Origin: CALRGL01 sp964374035
GTDB taxonomy: Bacteria; Patescibacteriota; Patescibacteriia; UBA9934; GWF2-40-263
Length of the DNA stretch: 10,589 bases
Assembly (NCBI GenBank): GCA_964374035.1
Contig: CAYJWY010000029.1
Location: forward strand, 1 to 10,589
Direction: 5' to 3'
The position numbers and the translations under genes were made by a program. Below the pieces are notes generated by a model, which was given only the letters and a program-made list of their open reading frames with translations, made no database searches and was not told where the DNA came from. Of the stretch, positions 1-6,922 are shown piece by piece. The stretch's first letter is position 1, and every line of letters starts with the position of its first letter.

Positions 1-35
1 CCTGTGGAAAATCTGGGGACGAACCCTGGATTTTT

Positions 36-44
36 TGTTATACT
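36..44 (+). promoter_or_regulatory. Extended -10 promoter candidate for the glycosyltransferase operon
   Basis: The bases read TGTTATACT, which fits the bacterial extended -10 pattern TGnTATAAT at all but one position. No convincing -35 hexamer lies 16-18 bases upstream, as is common for extended -10 promoters. Transcription would start near 50-52, just before the long palindrome at 56-182, so the whole palindrome would be in the 5' leader of the three-gene plus-strand operon. This is a motif match only. No other plus-strand promoter was recognised ahead of the operon, and the upstream neighbour is outside the window. Confidence 0.4.
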
Positions 45-55
45 TCTTAACGAAC

Positions 56-182
56 AAGATCTTTTCAAAATTGGATGAGCTGCGCCGGGCTGGAGTGGAA
101 AAATCGCCGACCCGTAGCACACGCTACGGCGAGGTGATTTTTCCGCGAAGCCCAAGCAGATCGCCAATTTTGAAGAGATCTT
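56..182. repeat. 127-base imperfect palindrome ending at the glycosyltransferase start codon
   Basis: The outer arms, 56-74 and 164-182, are 19 bases long and complementary except for one pair that becomes a U-G wobble in RNA. Further paired blocks lie inside: 80-83 with 156-159, 87-91 with 149-153, 97-108 with 133-144, and 112-118 with 123-129 around an ACAC loop (119-122). The right arm runs directly into the ATG at 183 and contains the only purine-rich stretch that could serve as a ribosome-binding site (GAAGAG, 172-177). No gene was found in bases 1-182. The structure may be a copy of a dispersed palindromic element, a regulatory leader hairpin, or both. It lacks a T-run after the stem, so it is not a normal terminator. 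Confidence 0.8.
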
Positions 183-1310
183 ATGAGAATCGGCATTGAT
201 GCACGGATGTATGGTCCAAACGTGGGGGGCGGGGGTTTAGGTCGATATGTGGAGCAACTTGTGCGCAGATTGCCGCAAGTCGATCAGACGAACCGCTATG
301 TTTTGTTTGGGGGGGCCGGGGGCCGGGGGCCAGCTTCCGGGTTTGAAAAAATCGAGACGGATATTCACTGGTACACGCTCAAAGAACAGCTCTTGCTTGG
401 CCCGTTCATCGATCGCGAGCACCTAGATCTCGTCCACTTCCCGCATTGGAACGTTCCGCTGAATCTGAAGACGCCCTTTATTGTCACGATCCATGACTTG
501 ATCTTGCTTGAACAGCCGCGCTCGGCTCGGGCGACGACTCGTCATCCGCTGGTTTACGCGATCAAGCACTGGGCTTACAAAATTGTGTTGCGCCATGCGA
601 TCGAGAAGTCGCGACGCATCATCGCCGTGTCGGAGTATACGAAGTCGGCGATTCTGAAATGGTTTCCCAACACAAATTCTGCAAAAATCAGCGTCGTGCT
701 CGAGGGACTCACAGATTTACAAACCCTCCCTCCCTCACTCCCTCACTCCCTCACTCCCTCACTCCCCGACTCCAACCCTTACCTCCTCACAATCGGCAAC
801 AGCTATCCGCACAAAAACCTTCCGCGCCTGATCCATGCCTTTGAAAAACTTGCCCTCGTCTTTCCTGATCTGCGCCTCGTTCTCGCCGGCCGTCGCGATG
901 TTTTCTTCAACCGCGTCGACGAGCTGATCACTGCCTCGACCGCACGCGACCGCATCGACCACATCGCCGACCCAGGCGACAGCGACCTCGCCTCGCTTTA
1001 CAAGCACGCCGCGCTCTTCGTTTTCCCATCTCTGTGCGAAGGCTTCGGCCTGCCACCGCTCGAAGCAATGAAGTTTCGCGTGCCTGTCGTGAGTTCTGGT
1101 GCGACCTGCCTGCCAGAAATTCTCGGCGACGCGGCTGTGTACTTCAACCCAGAATCGGTCGAAGATATGGCAAATGCGATCGAGAACCTTCTGAACGACC
1201 CAAACAAACAAAACGTCCTTCGAAAAAAAGGCTTCGAGCAAATCAAACGCTACGACTGGAACCGCATGACCATGCGCATCGTCGACATTTATAACAACTG
1301 TGCTCAATAA
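183..1310 (+). CDS. GT4-family (GT-B fold) glycosyltransferase
   Basis: This 375-residue protein is a cytoplasmic retaining glycosyltransferase that would move a sugar from a nucleotide-sugar donor to a surface-glycan or lipid-linked acceptor; the sugar cannot be told. The N-terminal Rossmann half starts with MRIGIDAR and a glycine-rich loop ending GLGRY (residues 15-22), with an HD pair at 104-105. The C-terminal half opens with GNSYPHKN (205-212; K211 is the usual donor-phosphate lysine) and has the EX7E motif in EGFGLPPLEAM (E286 and E294). The linker between the halves (183-197) is a Pro/Ser/Leu tract encoded by an 8-bp tandem repeat, and a second, G-rich repeat encodes residues about 43-50. 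Length is normal for the family. The ATG at 183 directly follows the palindrome. The stop overlaps the next gene by 11 bases, which suggests coupled translation. The family call is firm; the substrate is unknown. Confidence 0.93.
   Translation: MRIGIDARMYGPNVGGGGLGRYVEQLVRRLPQVDQTNRYVLFGGAGGRGPASGFEKIETDIHWYTLKEQLLLGPFIDREHLDLVHFPHWNVPLNLKTPFIVTIHDLILLEQPRSARATTRHPLVYAIKHWAYKIVLRHAIEKSRRIIAVSEYTKSAILKWFPNTNSAKISVVLEGLTDLQTLPPSLPHSLTPSLPDSNPYLLTIGNSYPHKNLPRLIHAFEKLALVFPDLRLVLAGRRDVFFNRVDELITASTARDRIDHIADPGDSDLASLYKHAALFVFPSLCEGFGLPPLEAMKFRVPVVSSGATCLPEILGDAAVYFNPESVEDMANAIENLLNDPNKQNVLRKKGFEQIKRYDWNRMTMRIVDIYNNCAQ
309..331 (+). repeat. G-rich 7-bp tandem repeat with quadruplex potential inside the glycosyltransferase gene
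   Basis: A run of seven Gs (309-315) leads into three perfect copies of GGGGGCC (311-317, 318-324, 325-331). The unit is not a multiple of three, so a change in copy number, or in the G run, would shift the reading frame of the glycosyltransferase gene. The tract encodes a Gly/Ala/Arg stretch at about residues 43-50 of the N-terminal domain. Four runs of at least three Gs can be drawn (GGG-G-GGG-CC-GGGGG-CC-GGGGG), which fits the classical G-quadruplex pattern on the coding strand. A similar but shorter G-rich stretch lies at 224-235. Confidence 0.8.
724..771 (+). repeat. 8-bp tandem repeat (CCCTCACT) in the interdomain linker of the glycosyltransferase
   Basis: Four perfect copies of CCCTCACT occupy 732-763, flanked by degenerate copies at 724-731 (one mismatch) and 764-771. 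All six units make 48 bases, so the present copy number keeps the gene in frame. Because 8 is not divisible by 3, each of the three frames reads the same cyclic octapeptide (Pro-Ser-Leu-Pro-His-Ser-Leu-Thr), so slippage changes only the exit frame. Removing one unit leads to a TGA at 842-844 and adding one to a TGA at 829-831. On the opposite strand the tract has many GGG runs with loops of 1-5 bases, a good quadruplex pattern. It lies in the linker between the two Rossmann domains, where an insertion should be tolerated. Confidence 0.9.
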
Positions 1311-4056
1311 AAAACCCACAAAACGCGCCACATCCAAAACCAATAAAAAGAGGGCTGTCGTTTTTGTGTCGGCAACAAGCAAAATCGATGACCTGAAATT
1401 AAAAGAATCATTGCGTCGAGCGCGACAACGTCGAACGCTCACACATCTCTTCGACGCGGCTGTTCCTGAACACGTCCGATACGAAGGCGTCGTGAACACC
1501 AACGAACAATCTATCGTCACTCCCGTAGAAATCGGGAAGCACAACCTCTCCCCCTTCATTTTGCATCTCGCCAGTGCGATGCCGTCTCCCGAAGAACTTC
1601 TTGCGCAGGAAGATTTCACACCAATACGTTTGAACCTTTTGCATGCCATGCGACCGGAGCGGATCGAACAAGTCGTTGTCAATCATGTGAACGATCTCGT
1701 ACTCGAGCAACACGAAATTCGCTCGCAACTCGCAGAAGACTACGCTGTGTCATCACCATCAATGATCTACGAGCCATTGCTCATCGATCATCCGCGATCC
1801 TTCGATGTTCTGCTCCCCTATGCGCGAGGCATCCGCCTTCCCCCAACGTTCACCCTCACGATGCAAAGCGCGTTTGAGCCCGCACCCATGCCAGACGACA
1901 TCTTTTCTTATTTTGATTTGCCCGAGGACGAGGAAGAGTCGATTGTTCTAAGAAACGAAGATGACAGTGATGTGCTGGATCTCGACATCATCGAGTCCGA
2001 GCTTGAAACGGACACCGAGTCGGTGCCCCAAGGCTTCAATTCTGGTGATTCCACATCCCATCAACCGTCCGCAACCTGGATGCCATTTGGATGGAAACGA
2101 GCCATCGCCGGATTCGTTGCTATTTCGTTTGTATTCGTCTTGCCTCTGCACGCCATGAATCTCGTGCAAGAACTTCGTGAGGCAAAAACAACCATCGAAA
2201 CATCCTCGTTCAATGCGGTGAATCTTTTCAACGATGGAACCACGGCGGCTTCGCTTCAAGACACCGCGCTCGCACAAAACTTCTTCACCGATGCAGGGCG
2301 CAAGTTCGCCCAAGCTCAAACAACCATCGACCAACTCGGTGCGGGAACGCAACTCTTGCTGAGCGCGGTTCCAACCACGCGTGGAAGTTACAAAACCGGT
2401 GAGGCTCTTGTGAGCGCCGGCACATCTCTCTCCCGTGCCGCGTCGCGACTCACGCAGGGTTTGGAAGAAATACAAAATGACGTGAACCCAACACCCGTCT
2501 CGCGATCACAACTCCTTCGCACGTTTATGAACTCCGCCCTCCCCCACGTTGAAGACGCCAACAGAACCATTGAACAGCTAAATAGCAATGATATTCCCGA
2601 GGCCTATCGAGATCAATTCACACAACTGCAAACCTCACTTCCGCTTCTGATGGCAAGCATGTACGATCTCGAGGAAATGGCGCGGTTTGCCGAGACGGTG
2701 CTTGGGGCACAAGGATCAAAACGCTACCTTCTCATCTTTCAAAACAACACCGAGATGCGTGCAACCGGCGGTTTCATGGGAAGCTTTGCGGAGATCAAAG
2801 TCAACAACGGTGTGCTTGAACACTTGAACGTACCTGGCGGTGGAACATACGATCTGCAAGGCTATCTGAAAACCTCACTCATCGCACCAAAGCCGCTTCA
2901 ACTCCTCAAAGCCCGCTGGGAATTTCAAGACGCAAACTGGTTCCCGGATTTTCCAACAAGCGCACGACAAATGATTCAATTCTACAACGATAGCGGAGGA
3001 CCAAGTCTCGATGGGGTCATCGCGGTAAACGCGCAATACGTCGTTGACTTGCTCAAACTGCTCGGTCCAATCGAGATGCCCGACTACGATCGCGTCATCG
3101 ACAGCGAGAACTTTATGTTCGAGGCGCAAAAAATCGTCGAACTTGAATACGACAAGGTTGAAAACAAACCCAAGCAGTTTATCGGAGATCTCGCCCCGAT
3201 GCTTATCGATCGCGCGGTTGAAACATCGTCAGAGCGCTTCATGGAATTTGTCGATATTCTTGGAAAGGGTCTTGCAAAACGCGACATTCAAGTCTATCTC
3301 ACCGACGATACACTCCAGCAAACCATCCTCGCGCGAGGTTGGGGCGGCGCCATACTACAGACAGCCGGAGATTACTTGATGATCGTTGACTCAAACTTGG
3401 GTGGTGGAAAAACGGACGCAGTGATACGTCAACGCGCAAACCTTGATGTGCGTATCGACGACAACGGAACCATCACCAACACGCTGACAATCACGCGCAC
3501 ACACAATGGACTCAAGAACGCTCTTTTCTCCGGTGTCAACAATGTCAATTTTCTCCGTGTCTATGTACCAAAAGGTGCGACTCTTCTGAGCGCCAGTGGA
3601 TTCTCCATTCCTGATGTGCGTCTGTTCGAGGAACCTTCAGCAAACTGGACGATCGATGACGATGTGTACTACAACGTCGCAAAGGAAAAAATAGATCCAG
3701 CAAGCGGAACCGCGATCTTTGAGGAGTCCGGAAAAACTGTGTTTGGAAACTGGGTGCAAACCGCACCAGGTGATACCTCGACCGTACGCTTTGTCTACAC
3801 CCTTCCCTTTTCCATCAACACATTGAATGCGCAATCCTGGAACGATCAATTCAAAAAACTTCTGGGAATACCAAAAACAGAACGCTACACGCTCGTTGTT
3901 CAAAAACAGTCCGGCGTCATGGATCGAACCACGGAGGTTCGCTTTGAGACACCGTTCAATCTTTCAACGATCTGGTCTTCCTTCGATGATCGCGCAACGT
4001 TTACAAATGAAAGCGATACCTTCATCGGTCTGCTATTGCTGGCCAACACTCTATGA
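1300..4056 (+). CDS. DUF4012-family single-pass membrane protein
   Basis: The 918-residue protein has a basic N-terminus, a long cytoplasmic part of about 265 residues with an acidic patch (about 207-245), one membrane helix (about 268-289) and a large external part. Outside the membrane comes a helical stretch (about 290-470), then the DUF4012 core: RYLLIFQNNTEMRATGG (475-491), DANWFPDFPTSA (about 544-555) and a DGVIAVNAQ segment. A beta-rich C-terminal region begins near N714. The biochemical role of DUF4012 is not established; proteins of this type often lie near glycosyltransferases, and I infer a role in assembling or attaching a surface polymer. Some core segments recall LytR-CpsA-Psr proteins, but I cannot show homology. 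The start is GTG at 1300, overlapping the previous gene by 11 bases; the first in-frame ATG would be codon 94. The TGA stop overlaps the next ATG by 4 bases. Confidence 0.88.
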   Translation: MLNKKPTKRATSKTNKKRAVVFVSATSKIDDLKLKESLRRARQRRTLTHLFDAAVPEHVRYEGVVNTNEQSIVTPVEIGKHNLSPFILHLASAMPSPEELLAQEDFTPIRLNLLHAMRPERIEQVVVNHVNDLVLEQHEIRSQLAEDYAVSSPSMIYEPLLIDHPRSFDVLLPYARGIRLPPTFTLTMQSAFEPAPMPDDIFSYFDLPEDEEESIVLRNEDDSDVLDLDIIESELETDTESVPQGFNSGDSTSHQPSATWMPFGWKRAIAGFVAISFVFVLPLHAMNLVQELREAKTTIETSSFNAVNLFNDGTTAASLQDTALAQNFFTDAGRKFAQAQTTIDQLGAGTQLLLSAVPTTRGSYKTGEALVSAGTSLSRAASRLTQGLEEIQNDVNPTPVSRSQLLRTFMNSALPHVEDANRTIEQLNSNDIPEAYRDQFTQLQTSLPLLMASMYDLEEMARFAETVLGAQGSKRYLLIFQNNTEMRATGGFMGSFAEIKVNNGVLEHLNVPGGGTYDLQGYLKTSLIAPKPLQLLKARWEFQDANWFPDFPTSARQMIQFYNDSGGPSLDGVIAVNAQYVVDLLKLLGPIEMPDYDRVIDSENFMFEAQKIVELEYDKVENKPKQFIGDLAPMLIDRAVETSSERFMEFVDILGKGLAKRDIQVYLTDDTLQQTILARGWGGAILQTAGDYLMIVDSNLGGGKTDAVIRQRANLDVRIDDNGTITNTLTITRTHNGLKNALFSGVNNVNFLRVYVPKGATLLSASGFSIPDVRLFEEPSANWTIDDDVYYNVAKEKIDPASGTAIFEESGKTVFGNWVQTAPGDTSTVRFVYTLPFSINTLNAQSWNDQFKKLLGIPKTERYTLVVQKQSGVMDRTTEVRFETPFNLSTIWSSFDDRATFTNESDTFIGLLLLANTL

Positions 4057-5888
4057 GTCGAACCCACAAACGACGATCCGTGCGCGATCTCACACGTGAC
4101 CTACGTACCATCTACGCAGGCGCTGACGGCAGTATGCCGGATCTCTCAAAGCTTTCGCGAAAACGTCGCTCAACCATGACGAGCGTTCTTCTAAAAATCA
4201 TCGTCTTGCTTTTTGGACTATCCGCACTTGCATGGGCTGGATTTTTTCTTTTCAACAACGGCGGGTTGTTTCAATCAAACGAATCACTCAAGGTTGAAAT
4301 CGAAGGGCCCGACAACATTAAATCAGGCGAGCCTGTTAGCTACACCATTCGTTACAAAAATACAGGTGATGTCCCCATCGCGAGCCTTGAAATGAAACTC
4401 AATACACCAAATAGTTTTTACGTACTGACAACGGCACCGGAGCCAACCGATCCGCAACAGTGGACAATCGGTGCACTCAAGGAGGGATCCGATGGTGCCA
4501 TCACCCTCAACGGTGTCTTCCTTTCAGAGGTTCCCAGTTCACAGCGTATGCAAGTTCTCTTCACCTACAAGCCGGCAAACTTCAACTCCGCATTCCAAAA
4601 AATAGAAACGAAAACAGTCCAAATCAGCGAATCGGTTCTTAAGATGACTGTCGGTGGGCCGCAAAAAGCGCTTGCCGGCGACAAGATTGCATACACGCTC
4701 AACCTTCAAAACACGGGACAGGTCGACGTATTCAATGTACGCGTCTTCCCCGAGCTTCCGGCTGATTTTACGATCAACACAACCACACCGAACCTTCCGG
4801 AAACAGAAGGCTACTGGACACTTGATCTGTTAAAAGCCGGTGAGCTGAAAGAACTTGGTATTGCGGGAACGTTTACCACCACTGCCTCGGGAGAACAACA
4901 AATCGGCGCACGTGCAAGTTTTGTAAAAGAAGAACTCGTCCTTGATCAAACAAAACAAACCGTGACAACCGATGTGCTCGGTGGCGCGCTCGCCTTTCGT
5001 CTCATCATGGACGGCTCGGATAAAGATCAAACGGTTTCTCTGGGAAAAACACTTCGTGGTTCAATTGATTTTTCAAACAATGGTGTAGACGCGGCTGAGG
5101 ACGTTCGCTTCACACTCAGGGTTGAAACCCAACAAGGCACACTGCCGATCAACTTCGTTTCTGCGCTTGTCTCAAACGGTGTGCGTACAGGATCGACGAT
5201 TGTTTGGACCGGCAAAAACATCGATGCACTCAAACGTCTTGAACCAAAAGCAAGTGGTGTGATCGATTTTTCTTTGCCCATCATCGAAGCCATCGACAAC
5301 AAAAACGCGGATCGTTTCACTGTTACACTTTCCGCAGAAATCGGCCGCGTTGGCTCGATCACCACCGCGCGCACGATTGAGGCGACTCCTATCACCGTGC
5401 TGATAAACTCAAACGTACAGGCAACCGCAAATGCCCGCTATTTTTCAACCGATGGTGAAGCAATCGGCGGAGGTCCGCTTCCACCAAACGTTGGACAAAC
5501 AACGCGCTTGCGTATTCAGTGGAATCTCACAAATTCATTACACGCTCTAAAGGATATCGTGTTTGAAACAACCCTCCCCCAAGACGTGACCTTCGACGAA
5601 AAAAAACAAACCGATATCGGCGAGCTCACCTTCAACACCACAACACGCCAAGTCCGCTGGGTTATCCCAAAACTTCCTGTCGATATTCCTACCGCCGAAG
5701 CATGGTTTGATGTTGCAATCACCCCAACCAAAGAAGACGTGGCAAGCTTCTTCAAACTCACGAATCAAATTTCCTTCGTTGGAAAAGACACGATCACGGG
5801 CGACGAGCTGAATCGAAGTCTGGATCCATTGTCAACGGATCTTGAATCGGATGCGCTTGCGAAAGGAAAAGGAGTTGTCACAGAGTAA
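4053..5888 (+). CDS. Membrane-anchored surface protein with about four DUF11/Ig-like repeats
   Basis: This 611-residue protein has a basic cytoplasmic tail (1-44), one membrane helix (about 45-67) and an external part made almost wholly of beta-sandwich repeats. Approximate repeat limits are 78-193, 194-312, 313-446 and 447-587. The first two begin alike, with a GP, a G(E/D) turn and Y-T-(I/L)-(R/N)-x-(K/Q)-N-T-G (YTIRYKNTG at 97-105 and YTLNLQNTG at 214-222); SIDFSNNG (337-344) and RIQWNLTN (487-494) are the matching strands in repeats 3 and 4. This is the pattern of DUF11/CARDB-like extracellular domains, which act as stalks or binding modules. I see no catalytic motif and no LPxTG-type sorting signal; the C-terminus is polar. 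The ATG overlaps the DUF4012 stop (ATGA) with no Shine-Dalgarno sequence, pointing to translational coupling and perhaps joint function with that protein. It is the last gene of the operon. Confidence 0.85.
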   Translation: MSRTHKRRSVRDLTRDLRTIYAGADGSMPDLSKLSRKRRSTMTSVLLKIIVLLFGLSALAWAGFFLFNNGGLFQSNESLKVEIEGPDNIKSGEPVSYTIRYKNTGDVPIASLEMKLNTPNSFYVLTTAPEPTDPQQWTIGALKEGSDGAITLNGVFLSEVPSSQRMQVLFTYKPANFNSAFQKIETKTVQISESVLKMTVGGPQKALAGDKIAYTLNLQNTGQVDVFNVRVFPELPADFTINTTTPNLPETEGYWTLDLLKAGELKELGIAGTFTTTASGEQQIGARASFVKEELVLDQTKQTVTTDVLGGALAFRLIMDGSDKDQTVSLGKTLRGSIDFSNNGVDAAEDVRFTLRVETQQGTLPINFVSALVSNGVRTGSTIVWTGKNIDALKRLEPKASGVIDFSLPIIEAIDNKNADRFTVTLSAEIGRVGSITTARTIEATPITVLINSNVQATANARYFSTDGEAIGGGPLPPNVGQTTRLRIQWNLTNSLHALKDIVFETTLPQDVTFDEKKQTDIGELTFNTTTRQVRWVIPKLPVDIPTAEAWFDVAITPTKEDVASFFKLTNQISFVGKDTITGDELNRSLDPLSTDLESDALAKGKGVVTE

Positions 5889-5927
5889 TCCGCGCAAACT
5901 CAGACCTCGACACGATGTGCATCAACG

Positions 5928-5951
5928 AAAAACCGCCCTTCGGCGGTTTTT
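5928..5951. terminator. Bidirectional intrinsic terminator between convergent operons
   Basis: A perfect 10-bp stem, AAAAACCGCC (5928-5937) with GGCGGTTTTT (5942-5951), closes on a CTTC loop. The A-run before and the T-run after the GC stem let it work in both directions. It lies 39 bases after the stop of the Ig-repeat gene on the plus strand. On the minus strand its edge overlaps the TAA stop of the femAB-like gene (5950-5952), so that gene ends on the terminator itself. Bases 5889-5927 contain nothing else that I recognise. Confidence 0.92.
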
Positions 5952-6921
5952 AAAACATACGACGAACGCGACGAGCTGTGTTGTAAACCGCATAGGTCAG
6001 TGGCTTCATCACTACGTCATAGGTTCCTGGATACACAAGTTCCTCACCGCCGAACCCGCGTTTGAATCGGCTGATCCCTTCCCATGGATGATTCTTTGCA
6101 TCAAGCGGGCACACACCCCACCAGTCATACCAGTGCATGCCTTGGGCTTTTGCATCCAACAGAAGTTTCCAGTGCAAAAGGGATGAAGCCATGAGAGCGC
6201 GATGTTTGTGTGAGGACGCTCCATGCAAATACGTTCGCGTGTCGCCGAAGTCAAGCATGATCGTCGCGGCAATCGGTGTCTCGTCGAGGTAGGCGGCCGC
6301 TAGAAAGACACGAGGAGTTTTGTTGTGCAGATGATCGAGCATGGTGTGGTAATAGGCACGCGCGTGCAAACGAAACGATCCGCGTTTGGATGTCTCGTCA
6401 AAAAGCGACCAGACTTCTGAAATGTTCACGTCTTGAAATTTGAGCGAGAGATCTTTCTTTTCTGCCAGACCAATATTGTAACGCGTCTTTGCGTGCATGC
6501 CTTGCCGTAACTGTTCCTCACTGAAACGTAAATCGTTGACAACGGTGTGTGCCGGTTGCACGTCAATCGTTTTTTGCAAACGGCTTTTTGGAAGCATGAT
6601 CAGCGGATCGAAAGCCGGATCGAAACGCAAGAACACATTGGCATCCACAAGCTTTGTCATCATCTCTGGAAGCTTCGAGACTTCTTCAACAATCGGCCCG
6701 CGCGCGATGTAGTCGTACCATCCCAGGAGAGGAAATGTATGGCGAACCGTTTGCGCCAGTCCCACAACGCGCTCTGAGACATCGAGAATCTCACGATGCA
6801 CATGACGTCCAACAGCTTTCTGAAACTCGCCCCACGCGAATGATTGCAAAAATCGTCCCGAACGCGGACCGTTTGTCAACACGAACGCGTCCCATTGTTT
6901 TTGATCAATCTCAATGGACAT
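5950..6921 (-). CDS. FemAB/FemX-type peptidyltransferase (GNAT-like fold)
   Basis: The protein belongs to the family of aminoacyl-tRNA-dependent transferases that add amino acids to the peptide of lipid II or peptidoglycan, forming interpeptide bridges. Family features (323-residue numbering) include SFAWGEFQKAVG (27-38), an MHAKTRYNIG segment (142-151), YLHGASS (231-237), WYDWWGV (264-270) and GISRFKRGFGGE (282-293); the last three are typical of the C-terminal acyltransferase half. No membrane segment or signal peptide is visible, as expected for a cytoplasmic enzyme. I chose the ATG at 6921, one base after the ruvA stop; an in-frame TTG at 6933 would add four residues and overlap ruvA by 11 bases. 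It is the last gene of the minus-strand block and ends on the shared terminator. The added amino acid, and whether the acceptor is lipid II, cannot be read from sequence. Confidence 0.87.
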   Translation of the reverse strand: MSIEIDQKQWDAFVLTNGPRSGRFLQSFAWGEFQKAVGRHVHREILDVSERVVGLAQTVRHTFPLLGWYDYIARGPIVEEVSKLPEMMTKLVDANVFLRFDPAFDPLIMLPKSRLQKTIDVQPAHTVVNDLRFSEEQLRQGMHAKTRYNIGLAEKKDLSLKFQDVNISEVWSLFDETSKRGSFRLHARAYYHTMLDHLHNKTPRVFLAAAYLDETPIAATIMLDFGDTRTYLHGASSHKHRALMASSLLHWKLLLDAKAQGMHWYDWWGVCPLDAKNHPWEGISRFKRGFGGEELVYPGTYDVVMKPLTYAVYNTARRVRRMF

Positions 6922-6922
6922 A

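Noticed and set aside
1..30. DnaA-box-like TGTGGAAAA near the window start, as a hint of a replication origin
   Set aside because: A single poor match without a cluster of boxes, an AT-rich unwinding region, or dnaA/dnaN neighbours.
56..182. Palindrome as an intrinsic terminator of an upstream gene
   Set aside because: The stem is followed directly by the ATG of the next gene and not by a T-run, and no upstream gene end is visible in the window.
724..771. The 8-bp tandem array as a CRISPR
   Set aside because: Units are contiguous with no spacers, lie inside a coding region, and no cas gene is present.
759..1682. Long open frame on the minus strand (307 codons) opposite the glycosyltransferase and DUF4012 genes
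   Set aside because: It lies wholly antisense to two well-supported genes, its product is Cys/Arg-rich without a recognisable domain, and it ends in the complement of the 8-bp repeat. It is best explained as a shadow of the coding strand.
1948..2475. Minus-strand open frame of 175 codons inside the DUF4012 gene
   Set aside because: Antisense to the membrane helix and helical region of a real gene, with no ribosome-binding site or family resemblance.
3001..3100. DUF4012 protein as a LytR-CpsA-Psr phosphotransferase
   Set aside because: The DGVIAVNAQ...LLGPIEMP stretch looks similar by eye, but the arginine-rich catalytic pattern of that family could not be identified, so the established DUF4012 label was kept.
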